A stretch of 64,000 nt of DNA from Actinoallomurus sp048498315 (lineage in GTDB: Bacteria > Actinomycetota > Actinomycetes > Streptosporangiales > Streptosporangiaceae): contig JBEHYF010000001.1 in assembly GCA_048498315.1 (NCBI GenBank), forward strand, positions 1 through 64,000, read 5' to 3'. The position numbers and the translations under genes are program-made. Position 1 is the stretch's first letter. Each line of letters starts with the position of its first letter. The notes beneath the pieces are model-generated. The model did not search any database, was not told the DNA's origin, and was given only the letters and a program-made list of their open reading frames with translations. Shown here piece by piece: positions 28,045-36,000 of the stretch.

Positions 28045-29710
28045 GGCGCTCCGGGGCACCGGGGTCAGCCCCGGCACCGCCGCGGGCCCGGTGCGCTGCA
28101 TCGCCGGCGCGGTGCCCGAACCGCCCGCCGGCGACCGCCGCACCGGTGACGCGCCCGCCGAGCGGCGCCGGGCGCTGGAGGCGCTTGAGGCCGTGGCCGC
28201 CGACCTGGAGGAGCGCGGCGTGCGTGCGGGCGGCGAGGCCCGCGACGTGCTCGGCGCGCAGGCCATGATGGCCCGCGACCCGGGCCTGGCCGGCCTGGTC
28301 GGGCAGCGCATCGAGAGCGGGCTGTCCGCGCCGCGCGCGGTGTACGAGGCGTTCGGCTGGTTCCGCGAGACCCTCGCCGCCGCGGGGGAGTACCTGGCCG
28401 CCCGGGTCGCCGACATCGACGACATCCGCGACCGGGCCGTCGCGCGGCTCCTCGGCCTGCCCGTCCCCGGCGTGCCGGACTCCGACGAGCCGTTCGTGCT
28501 GGTCGCCCGCGACCTCGCGCCCGCCGACACGGCGCTGCTGGACCGATCGAAGGTGCTGGCGCTGGTCACCGAGGAGGGCGGGCCGACCAGCCACACCGCC
28601 ATCCTGGCCCGCGCGATGCGCGTGCCCGCCGTGGTCGGCTGTGCCGGCTGCACCGGCCTGGCCGACGGCACCACCGTCCTCGTCAACGGGCTCACCGGCG
28701 AGGTGCGCCCGGACCCGGTCGGCCACGAGGTCGCGGCCGCGCGGGCGTCGGCCGCGGCGCGCACGGCGGCGACGGCCGCGACCGGGCCGGGCGGCACCCG
28801 CGACGGCCATCCGATGCCGCTGCTGGCCAACGTCGGCGGCCCCGGCGACGTCGACGCGGCGGTCGCGTACGGCGCCGAGGGCGTCGGGCTGTTCCGCACC
28901 GAGTTCCTGTTCCTCGGGCGCGTGACGCCGCCGTCGCGGGAGGAGCAAGAGGCCGCCTACCGACCGGTGCTGGCGGCGTTCCCGCACGTCATCGTGCGGA
29001 CGCTGGACGCCGGCGCCGACAAGCCGCTGGCCTTCCTGCCGCCGCCCGGCGCCGAGCCCAACCCGGCGCTCGGCGAGCGCGGCCTGCGGATGGCATGCCT
29101 GCACCCGGAGGTGTTGGAGACGCAGCTTCGGGCGCTGGCCGGCGCCGCCGCGGGCCTGGACGTCGAGTCGGCGGTCATGGCGCCGATGGTCGCCGACCTG
29201 GAGGAGACACGCGCGTTCGCCGCCGCCTGCCGCGCGGCGGGGATCGACCGCGCCGGCGTCATGATCGAGATTCCGGCGGCCGCGCTGCGGGCCGGTGACC
29301 TGGCGGCCGAGGCGGCGTTCTTCAGCATCGGCACGAACGACCTGGCCCAGTACGCCTTCGCCGCCGACCGGCAGGTCGGCGCGCTGGCGCGGTTTCAGGA
29401 CCCCTGGCAGCCGGCGCTGCTCGACCTCGTCGCCCTCGCCACCGCGGCGGCGGCCGGCGCGAACCGCCCGTGCGGCGTGTGCGGCGAGGCGGCCGCCGAC
29501 CCGGCGCTGGCCTGCGTGCTGACCGGCCTTGGCGTCACCTCGCTGTCGATGAGCCCACCGGCGCTGCCGTTCGTCCGCGCCGCCCTGGCCGCGCACACCC
29601 TCGGCCAGTGCCGCCGTGCCGCGGCCGCCGCCCGGCACGCCACCGACGCCGCCGCCGCCCGTACGGCGGCTCGCGCGGAGCTTCCTGGTCTCGGCGCCGT
29701 CGGCCTGTAG
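28034..29710 (+). CDS. ptsI: PTS Enzyme I
   Basis: 558 residues. The phospho-His domain has GGPTSHTAILARAMRVPAVV (His187), and the PEP-binding barrel has RTEFLFLGR, VIVRTLDAGADKPLAFLPP, FFSIGTNDLAQYAFAADRQ and the catalytic Cys483 in PCGVCGEAA. It moves phosphate from PEP to HPr. The ATG at 28034 lies inside the end of ptsH. It belongs to the operon behind the DasR-type operator. The C terminus is Ala/Arg-rich. No obvious terminator follows. Confidence 0.94.
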   Translation: MAPEALRGTGVSPGTAAGPVRCIAGAVPEPPAGDRRTGDAPAERRRALEALEAVAADLEERGVRAGGEARDVLGAQAMMARDPGLAGLVGQRIESGLSAPRAVYEAFGWFRETLAAAGEYLAARVADIDDIRDRAVARLLGLPVPGVPDSDEPFVLVARDLAPADTALLDRSKVLALVTEEGGPTSHTAILARAMRVPAVVGCAGCTGLADGTTVLVNGLTGEVRPDPVGHEVAAARASAAARTAATAATGPGGTRDGHPMPLLANVGGPGDVDAAVAYGAEGVGLFRTEFLFLGRVTPPSREEQEAAYRPVLAAFPHVIVRTLDAGADKPLAFLPPPGAEPNPALGERGLRMACLHPEVLETQLRALAGAAAGLDVESAVMAPMVADLEETRAFAAACRAAGIDRAGVMIEIPAAALRAGDLAAEAAFFSIGTNDLAQYAFAADRQVGALARFQDPWQPALLDLVALATAAAAGANRPCGVCGEAAADPALACVLTGLGVTSLSMSPPALPFVRAALAAHTLGQCRRAAAAARHATDAAAARTAARAELPGLGAVGL

Positions 29711-29740
29711 CCGACACCGCACGCGGCACGCGCGTCGCAT

Positions 29741-29796
29741 CGTCGGAGCGGCCGGACGCGCCTCCCTTCGGGACCGCCATCGCGGACCACGTCGAC
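29741..29796 (+). pseudogene. Fragment similar to the adjacent GH3 gene
   Basis: This stretch reads SERPDAPPFGTAIADHVD in one frame, against WERLDAPPFKTAIAHHTD in the GH3 gene at 30062-31333, and the DNA agrees at most positions (GAGCGG-C-GGACGCGCC-CCCTTC). It has no start or catalytic motif. The rest of the 351-base gap between ptsI and the GH3 gene shows no gene; a further weak similarity begins near 29820. Confidence 0.5.
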
Positions 29797-30025
29797 CCCT
29801 CGCGACCGAGCACGCCGCCCGTGCTCTGACCGGGGTGGTGGTTCTGGGTACGGCGGCCGCGCGGTCGGCGGGCCGATCGCGCGGCGCGGCTGCTCGGTTC
29901 CGGCTGAACGCCGCACCCGCCACGGTGGCGGCATCGGCCGCTCCGCCCGCCCCGCCTGTGCCGTCCGACCGCCCGAGCCGGCTGCGCCGCCCGCTCCGCC
30001 CGAGCCGGCCGTCGGACCGGGGCGT

Positions 30026-30054
30026 TTGTCGTGGCGCGGAGCCACGGTTAGCGT
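30026..30054 (+). promoter_or_regulatory. Candidate promoter of the first GH3 gene
   Basis: TTGTCG (30026-30031), 17 bases, TAGCGT (30049-30054). The predicted start falls at about 30061, one base before the GTG at 30062, which lacks a ribosome site, so the message would be leaderless. Confidence 0.4.
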
Positions 30055-30061
30055 CGAGCGG

Positions 30062-31333
30062 GTGCGATGGGCTCTGGGAAGCAGAACCATGACCGCCGCC
30101 GTCCTTGCGACGGTGGCCGTGACCGCGTCGGCGTGCGCGACCGATGCGCGTTCGGACGACCACCGTCCCGGCGCCGCTGCGTCCGGGCACCGGACGGCCA
30201 CAGCCACGCCGACGTCCGACCCGGTGGCGGCGATGGTGAGCCGCATGTCCACCGAGGAGAAGGTCGGGCAGTTGTTCATCCCGACCGTCGCCGGGACGCG
30301 ACCGGCCGCCGGCGCGGCCATGATCGAGCGGTACCACCCCGGCGGGCTCATCTACTTCACCGAGAACCTGCGCACCGCCCGGCAGACCGCGGAGCTGTCG
30401 AACGGGCTGCAGAAGGCGGCGATGAAGACCGGGATCCCGCTGCTCCTCGGCACCGACGAGGAGCAGGGCATCGTCTCACGCCTGCCGTACATCACCCGCT
30501 TCCCGACGAACAAGGCGCTCGCCTCCGCGAAGAACCCTGACGACGACGTGCGCACCGCCGCCCGGGTCACCGGCGAGGAGTTGCGCGCGGTCGGCATCAA
30601 CCTCGACTTCGCTCCGGTCGCCGACGTCAACGTCAACCCCCGCAATCCGGTGATCGGGGTGCGCTCGTTCGGCGCCGACCCCAAGGTGGTCGCCCACCTG
30701 GTCGGCGTCGCGGTGGACGCCTACCGCGCCACCGGGATCGCGACCACCGCCAAGCACTTCCCGGGCCACGGCGACACCGACGTCGACAGCCACACGGGCC
30801 TGCCGGTCATCCGGCACTCGATGAGCACGTGGGAGCGGCTGGACGCGCCGCCCTTCAAGACGGCGATCGCGCACCACACGGACCTGATCATGACGGCGCA
30901 CATCGTGGTGCCGGGCCTGGACGGCTCCGGCGATCCGGCGACGATGTCGAAGAAGGTGCTGACCGGGCTGCTCCGCGACAGGCTCGGGTACGACGGGGTG
31001 GTCGTCACCGACTCGCTCAGCATGGCCGGGGCGCGCATCAAGTACGGGGCCGCGGAGGCGGCGGTGCGGGCGATCCGCGCCGGGGCCGACATGCTGCTCA
31101 TGCCGCCGAGCCTGGCCACGGCCTACCGTGCGGTGCTGGCGGCGGTGAGGTCGGGCCGCATCAGCGAGACCAGGCTGGACGAGGCGGTCACCCGCATCCT
31201 CCGCCTGAAGGAGGAGCGCGGGTTCTTCCGCTCGCCGTACGTCGACGTCGCCCAGGCCTCCCGGATCGTCGGGTCCAAGGAGCACCGGGCCGCCGCCCGG
31301 AAGGTCGCCGCGGACGTCCGCGCCGACCGGTGA
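30062..31333 (+). CDS. NagZ-like GH3 beta-N-acetylhexosaminidase, lipoprotein
   Basis: About 423 residues. The N terminus is a signal peptide with a lipobox-like end (VTASAC), suggesting a lipid-anchored exported enzyme. The GH3 barrel follows: TDEEQGIVSRLPYITRFP, the NagZ signature KHFPGHGDTDVDSH (Lys231, the acid/base dyad Asp242-His244), and VVTDSLSMAGA with the nucleophile Asp. NagZ enzymes split GlcNAc-MurNAc in muropeptides. The start is the GTG at 30062; an ATG at 30089 shortens the signal peptide. Fragments of a similar gene flank it on both sides. Downstream a second, longer GH3 follows. Confidence 0.87.
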   Translation: MRWALGSRTMTAAVLATVAVTASACATDARSDDHRPGAAASGHRTATATPTSDPVAAMVSRMSTEEKVGQLFIPTVAGTRPAAGAAMIERYHPGGLIYFTENLRTARQTAELSNGLQKAAMKTGIPLLLGTDEEQGIVSRLPYITRFPTNKALASAKNPDDDVRTAARVTGEELRAVGINLDFAPVADVNVNPRNPVIGVRSFGADPKVVAHLVGVAVDAYRATGIATTAKHFPGHGDTDVDSHTGLPVIRHSMSTWERLDAPPFKTAIAHHTDLIMTAHIVVPGLDGSGDPATMSKKVLTGLLRDRLGYDGVVVTDSLSMAGARIKYGAAEAAVRAIRAGADMLLMPPSLATAYRAVLAAVRSGRISETRLDEAVTRILRLKEERGFFRSPYVDVAQASRIVGSKEHRAAARKVAADVRADR

Positions 31334-31373
31334 CGGCCGCCGATCGCGGCCGTAGGGCCTGCGTGCGCGCAGG

Positions 31374-31520
31374 GGCGGCGGTGCGGGCGATCCGGCCGGC
31401 GTGCTGCTCATGCCGCCGAGCCTGGCCACGGCCTACCGTGCGGTGCCGGCGGCGGTGAGGTCGGGCCGCATCAGCGCCGCCCGGCCGGGCCTGGCGGTCG
31501 TCTGCATCCCGCACCCGGCC
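31374..31520 (+). pseudogene. Duplicated 3' fragment of the GH3 gene
   Basis: Bases 31402-31476 repeat 31092-31166 of the upstream gene at a distance of 310 bases with a single mismatch; weaker similarity extends both ways (to about 31374 and 31520). The fragment covers the LLMPPSLATAYRAV region, lost about 11 bases near 31393, and has no start. It is a relic of a local duplication. The remainder of the 424-base gap holds the promoter and DasR-type site of the next gene. Confidence 0.8.
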
Positions 31521-31661
31521 GCGTCCTGCGCGGCCCGGCGCCGTCGCCGTCCGGCGCCGTTCCTTGTCGGTGACCGGTGCCGAGGGCTGCCGCGCTCGGG
31601 CGGTGACCGGTACCGGACGGCGTCCGTGCCGATCGGTGACGCGAGTGTGACCCTGTGATCG

Positions 31662-31691
31662 TTGACGCGCGTGATCGCGCGTGACTAACTT
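31662..31691 (+). promoter_or_regulatory. Promoter of the second GH3 gene
   Basis: TTGACG (31662-31667), an 18-base spacer and TAACTT (31686-31691). The same -35/18/-10 layout and the same TAACTTTC box occur before the murR-like gene at 35038-35069. Confidence 0.65.
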
Positions 31692-31698
31692 TCAACGG

Positions 31699-31712
31699 CT
31701 GGTCTAGGCCAG
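31699..31712. promoter_or_regulatory. DasR-type operator before the second GH3 gene
   Basis: CTGGTCTAGGCCAG matches the TGGTCTAGACCA core of DasR sites with one substitution and is nearly palindromic. It begins at about the predicted transcription start, where a bound repressor would block initiation. This ties the GH3 gene to the regulator at 25812. Confidence 0.75.
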
Positions 31713-31757
31713 TCATTTTCTTTCTTTCGCGTTACCTCGGGGGCGAAAGGAGTACCG

Positions 31758-33566
31758 ATGTCCCGTCGCCGACGGCTCGCGGCGCTCAGCACGGCGTCGT
31801 TCGTGGCCCTGGCCGGTCTGGGCATGGGCGCCGCGCAGGCCGCGCCCATGCCCGGTAAAGACCCCCGCATCATGCGGATCCTGAACCGGATGACGCTGGA
31901 GGAGAAGGTCGCCCAGCTGTTCGTCCTCCAGGTGTACGGCACCACCGCCGACACCGAGAACCCTTCCGACGTCGCCGCCAATCAGAAGCTGTACGGCGTC
32001 GACAACGCCCAGCAGCTGATCGCCAAGTACCATCCCGGCGGGATCATCTACTACTCGGTGGATCCGCCGAACATCGTGAGCCCGCAGCAGGTCGCGCACC
32101 TGTCCAACGGCATCCAGCAGGCCGCGATGCACCAGCGGGTGCCGATCCCGGTCACCATCGCCGCTGACCAGGAGCAAGGCAGCATCGTCAGCCGCGTCCC
32201 GGCGCCGTTCACCCAGTTCCCCGGCAGCCAGGCGCTGGGCGCCGGACGCTCCCCGCACGACGCGTACACCGCCTCGAAGATCACCGGTGAGGAGCTCAAG
32301 GCGATCGGCATCAACACCGACTACGCCCCCGACTCCGACGTGAACGTCAACCCGGCCAACCCGGTCATCGGCGTTCGGTCGTTCGGCTCCGACCCGTCGC
32401 TGGTCGCCAAGTTCGCCTCCGAGGAGGTCGACGGCTACCAGGCGGCCGGCGTGATCCCGACGGCCAAGCACTTCCCGGGCCACGGCGACACCGACGTCGA
32501 CAGCCACACCGGCGTCCCCATCATCAACCACACCAAAGAGCAGTGGGAGAAGATCGACCTCCCGCCGTTCAAGGCCGACATCGCGCACGGCGTCGACTCG
32601 ATCATGACGGCGCACATCATCGTCCCGGCGCTGGACCCGTCCGGCGACCCGGCGACGCTGTCCAAGCCGATCATCACCGGCATCCTGCGCGATCAGCTCC
32701 ACTACGGCGGCGTGGTGGTCACCGACGCGCTCGGCATGCAGGGCGTCCGTGACAAGTACGGCGACGACCGCGTGCCGGTGCTGGCCCTTAAGGCGGGCGT
32801 GGACGAGCTGCTCAAGCCGCCGACGGACGCCGACGGCAACGGCCTGTTCAAGCTGCAGTACGACGCCGTGCTGAACGCCGTGAAGAGCGGCGAGCTCAGC
32901 GAGGCCCGCATCGACCAGTCCGTCTACCGGATCCTGCGGCTTAAGATGAAGCACGGCCTGTTCCAGCACCCGTACGTGGACGAGAGCAGGGTTCCCAAGG
33001 TCGTCGGCACGCCGGCGCACCAGCGGACCGAGCAGCGGATCACCGACAAGACGACCACCCTGGTCAAGAACGCCTTGCTGCCGCTGCCCGAGGACGGCCG
33101 CAAGGTGTTCGTCACCGGCTACGGCGTCGTGACGACCCAGACGCTCGCCGACGACATCCGGGGGCGCGGCCCGGTCACCTCCGTGCTGTCGACCGGCACA
33201 AGCCCGTCTCAGGCGACGATCGACCAGGCCGTGGCGCAGGCGAAGGCCAATGACCTGACCGTGGTCACCACCAACGCGGCGTGGAACAGCAAGGCACAGC
33301 AGAACCTGGTCCACGCGCTCGTGGCGACGGGCAAGCCGGTGATCGTCGCATCGGTCCGCGACGCGTACGACATCGGGTACTTCCCGGAGGTCTCCACCTA
33401 CCTCGTGACGTACGGCTACACGCCGGCGTCGCTGGAGGCGCTGACGAAGGTGATCTTCGGCGAGATCTCGCCGCGGGGCAGGCTGCCGGTGATGATCCCG
33501 GTGGCCGGCCACCCGGACCAGACCCTCTACCCGTTCGGGTACGGGCTGACCTTCCCCACGAAGTGA
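31758..33566 (+). CDS. Secreted two-domain GH3 beta-N-acetylhexosaminidase
   Basis: 602 residues. A Sec signal peptide (FVALAGLGMGAAQAAP) precedes the GH3 barrel (about 35-380) with KHFPGHGDTDVDSH (Lys237, Asp248-His250) and VVVTDALGMQG, and a C-terminal domain (about 400-602) as in the secreted two-domain NagZ of Bacillus. It should release GlcNAc from cell-wall fragments outside the cell. GAAAGGAG precedes the ATG. It is a paralogue of the gene at 30062, sharing VNVNPxNPVIGVRSFG and the unusual QGxIVSR variation of the family's EGGRV motif. Controlled by a DasR-type site. Confidence 0.9.
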   Translation: MSRRRRLAALSTASFVALAGLGMGAAQAAPMPGKDPRIMRILNRMTLEEKVAQLFVLQVYGTTADTENPSDVAANQKLYGVDNAQQLIAKYHPGGIIYYSVDPPNIVSPQQVAHLSNGIQQAAMHQRVPIPVTIAADQEQGSIVSRVPAPFTQFPGSQALGAGRSPHDAYTASKITGEELKAIGINTDYAPDSDVNVNPANPVIGVRSFGSDPSLVAKFASEEVDGYQAAGVIPTAKHFPGHGDTDVDSHTGVPIINHTKEQWEKIDLPPFKADIAHGVDSIMTAHIIVPALDPSGDPATLSKPIITGILRDQLHYGGVVVTDALGMQGVRDKYGDDRVPVLALKAGVDELLKPPTDADGNGLFKLQYDAVLNAVKSGELSEARIDQSVYRILRLKMKHGLFQHPYVDESRVPKVVGTPAHQRTEQRITDKTTTLVKNALLPLPEDGRKVFVTGYGVVTTQTLADDIRGRGPVTSVLSTGTSPSQATIDQAVAQAKANDLTVVTTNAAWNSKAQQNLVHALVATGKPVIVASVRDAYDIGYFPEVSTYLVTYGYTPASLEALTKVIFGEISPRGRLPVMIPVAGHPDQTLYPFGYGLTFPTK

Positions 33567-33642
33567 GCGGCACGGGCCGGTGACGCCCGGCCGGGACGAC
33601 GAGAACCCGGCCGGACGGCCGCCCGCGCCGACCGAGAAACGC

Positions 33643-33675
33643 CCACGGGGGCGGCGCGGCCCGCCGCCCCCGTGG
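33643..33675. terminator. Bidirectional terminator between GH3 and the amino-sugar kinase gene
   Basis: A 14-base perfect stem (CCACGGGGGCGGCG at 33643-33656 with CGCCGCCCCCGTGG at 33662-33675) and a five-base loop lie in the gap of two convergent genes. There is no T run. The gap shows nothing else. Confidence 0.7.
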
Positions 33676-33831
33676 TGCACCAGGGGCCACCACCGGCCAC
33701 CCGGTCCGGTGACGCGACGGGCCACCGCCTTCCGGCCTGTGGGGCCACTGCGGTCGAACGGTGCACGCGGCCCGGCAACCCGGCCCGCAACCGTGAGCCG
33801 GGCGCGCGGCGCGGCGAGACCGACCGGGGCC

Positions 33832-35031
33832 TCAGCCCCGTGAACGCATCTGGTCACCGCACCCGCGCGCCAGACGGTGCGCTGCCAGCCGTGCCGCGCC
33901 CAGGGCTCCGTCACCCGCCGTGGCGGGTTCGGTGCCGAACCGCCGGGCCAGGCCCGTGCGCACGCCGTCGGCGACCGGCCCGCTCTCCAGCAGCGACCCG
34001 GCGACGACGAGGCCGTACCCGGCGCTCCCTTCCGGTCCGCCGCTGTTCTCCGGCGCGGCGCCCAAGGTCCGCCCGCCGGCCTCGTGCCGCCCGCCGGCCC
34101 CTTGCCGCGCGCCGGCTCCTTCACGCGCGCCGGTGGTCCGCCGCCCGACGAGCAGGTCGTCCAGTGCGGGACGCACGGCGTCGGCGGATTCGAGCAGGTG
34201 GCTGACGGCCTCGTCGACGATGCCGGCGGCCACCGGGTCGCCCGCCTCGGCGGCCGCGCTCACGAGCGGGGCAATCCGGCCGATCGCCGCGGGCTGCGCG
34301 GCGTAGACCTCCCTGATGATCGCCTGGGGCAGGCCGGTTCCGGACCACGTACGGCCCGCGGTCGGGGCGCCGGTCGGCGCGGTGACGTCCGGGGCCAGGC
34401 CGGCCAGGAGCGGCCCGGCCGCGTCGCCGAGCAGGGCACGCGGCACCGTCTCGGCGAGCACTGTGGCGCGGCCGCGGCCGTCGTAGGCGCGCATCGCGGC
34501 GCGGACGGCCTCGCGGCCGATCCACACCGCGGACCCCTCGTCGCCGATCAGGTAGCCGTTCGCGTCGGCGCGCCGCTCGATCTCCCCAGCGTTGATCACG
34601 GCGGCGCCCGCGCCGGTCCCGGCGAAGACCACGAGGCCGACCCGTTCGGCGCTGCCGGCCGCGTACGCCACCGGGATGTCGGTGATCACTTCGGGTTCGC
34701 CGGTGATGCCCGCGGCGTCCCAGGCGGCCCGGGCGGCGGCGACCGCGCGCGGGCGGTTCGCGGCCCCCGCGCCGGCGATGCCGAAGACGCCGCCGGCGAC
34801 GAGCCCCGGATCGAGATCCTTGATCGCGGCCGTGAGCGCGGCGGTCAGCGCGTCGGCGAGCTCGCCGGCACCGCCGCCGCCGGAGTTCGGGTTGGCACCC
34901 GGGCCGGTGCCGTAGCCTGCGACGACGCCGTCGAGCGTGACGATGGCCGCCCGCGTGCGGGTGCCGCCGGCGTCGACGCCGGCCACGTAGGGACCGCTTG
35001 GTTTAGCGCACACGTAGTGACGGTAGAGCAT
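33832..35031 (-). CDS. BadF/BadG-type N-acetylhexosamine kinase (NagK/MurK-like)
   Basis: 399 residues with the ASKHA fold: phosphate-1 loop VAGVDAGGTRTRAAIVTLDG, FGIAGAGAANRPRAV, phosphate-2 VVFAGTGAGAAVI and the GYLIGDEGSAVWIGREAV motif of the BcrAD/BadFG family. Members phosphorylate GlcNAc, and MurK of Clostridium acetobutylicum phosphorylates both MurNAc and GlcNAc. A Gly/Ala/Arg-rich insert of about 35 residues (near 305-345, repeats of GAGARQGAGG) interrupts the C-terminal lobe. It diverges from the murR-like gene. The ATG at 35031 or the GTG at 35013 may be the start; neither has a strong ribosome site. Confidence 0.82.
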   Translation of the reverse strand: MLYRHYVCAKPSGPYVAGVDAGGTRTRAAIVTLDGVVAGYGTGPGANPNSGGGGAGELADALTAALTAAIKDLDPGLVAGGVFGIAGAGAANRPRAVAAARAAWDAAGITGEPEVITDIPVAYAAGSAERVGLVVFAGTGAGAAVINAGEIERRADANGYLIGDEGSAVWIGREAVRAAMRAYDGRGRATVLAETVPRALLGDAAGPLLAGLAPDVTAPTGAPTAGRTWSGTGLPQAIIREVYAAQPAAIGRIAPLVSAAAEAGDPVAAGIVDEAVSHLLESADAVRPALDDLLVGRRTTGAREGAGARQGAGGRHEAGGRTLGAAPENSGGPEGSAGYGLVVAGSLLESGPVADGVRTGLARRFGTEPATAGDGALGAARLAAHRLARGCGDQMRSRG

Positions 35032-35037
35032 CGCCCG

Positions 35038-35069
35038 TTGACAGCGAAGCGTTTACGTAAGTAACTTTC
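35038..35069 (+). promoter_or_regulatory. murR promoter with candidate operator over the -10 box
   Basis: TTGACA (35038-35043), 18 bases, TAACTT (35062-35067). The start is predicted at the A of the ATG at 35074, so the message is leaderless; no ribosome site exists. GTAAGTAACTTTC (35057-35069), a nearly perfect palindrome about a central A, covers the -10 box and may be the operator of the regulator it serves. Confidence 0.6.
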
Positions 35070-35073
35070 TTGC

Positions 35074-36000
35074 ATGAAGAAGGCCGGGGCCGAACCGCGT
35101 CCGGGGGCCGACGGGGCGTCTCCGCTGAGCACCGTCGTGCGCGTCCGTTCTCTCCTACCATCGCTGCCGCCCGCCGAGGCGCGGGTGGCGCAGCGCGTCA
35201 TCGACGACCCAGAAGCGGTCGCGGGTTCCACGATCACCGAGCTCGCCCAGGCGTGCGGCACCTCCGAGACGACCGTCATCCGGTTCTGCCGGGCGATCGG
35301 CTTCGCCGGTTACCCGGAGCTGCGGCTCACGCTGGCCACCGAGGCCGGGCGGGCGCAGAGCGTCACGCAGGGCCGCACGATCGGCAGCGACATCAGCGCC
35401 GACGACACGCTCCAGCAGGTCGTCGAGAAGATCGCCTTCGCCGACGCGCGCGCCGTCGAGGAGACCGCCAACCAGCTCGACATCGAGGCCCTGGAGCGGG
35501 TCGTCGATGCGATCACCGAGGCCCGCCGCGTCGACGTTTACGGCGTCGGCGCCAGCGCGTTCGTCGCCCTGGACTTCCAGCAGAAGCTGCACCGCATCGG
35601 GCGCACCTCCTACGCCTGGTCCGACGCGCACATCATGCTGACCAGCGCGGCCGTGCTCCAGCCCGGTGACGTCGCGATGGGCATCTCCCACACCGGCACC
35701 ACGGTGGACACCATCGACGCGCTCGGCCTGGCCAAGCGCCGCGGCGCGACCACCGTCGCGCTGACCAACTACCCGCGTTCCCCGATCGCCGACGTCGCCG
35801 ACCTGGTCCTCACCACGGCGGCGCGGGAGACGACCTTCCGGTCGGGGGCCACGGCGAGCCGGCTGGCCCAGCTCACCGTGATCGACTGCGTGTTCGTCGG
35901 CGTCGCGCAGCGCACGTACGAACCGACGCGCGAGCATCTTGAGGCGACCCGCGAGGCCGTTCGGGTCCGCCGCGTGCGTCCCGAGCGGAGGCGCCGGTGA
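35074..36000 (+). CDS. MurR/RpiR-family transcriptional regulator
   Basis: 308 residues: RpiR-type helix-turn-helix (about 15-95, RVIDDPEAVAGSTITELAQA and GTSETTVIRFCRAIGF) and a SIS effector domain (about 140-275, YGVGASAFVALDFQQKLHRI; MGISHTGTTVDTID). MurR of E. coli and Bacillus senses MurNAc-6-phosphate. Translationally coupled to murQ by a four-base overlap, it most likely controls the etherase and transporter genes. The basic C terminus (RVRRVRPERRRR) is unusual. Confidence 0.85.
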   Translation: MKKAGAEPRPGADGASPLSTVVRVRSLLPSLPPAEARVAQRVIDDPEAVAGSTITELAQACGTSETTVIRFCRAIGFAGYPELRLTLATEAGRAQSVTQGRTIGSDISADDTLQQVVEKIAFADARAVEETANQLDIEALERVVDAITEARRVDVYGVGASAFVALDFQQKLHRIGRTSYAWSDAHIMLTSAAVLQPGDVAMGISHTGTTVDTIDALGLAKRRGATTVALTNYPRSPIADVADLVLTTAARETTFRSGATASRLAQLTVIDCVFVGVAQRTYEPTREHLEATREAVRVRRVRPERRRR

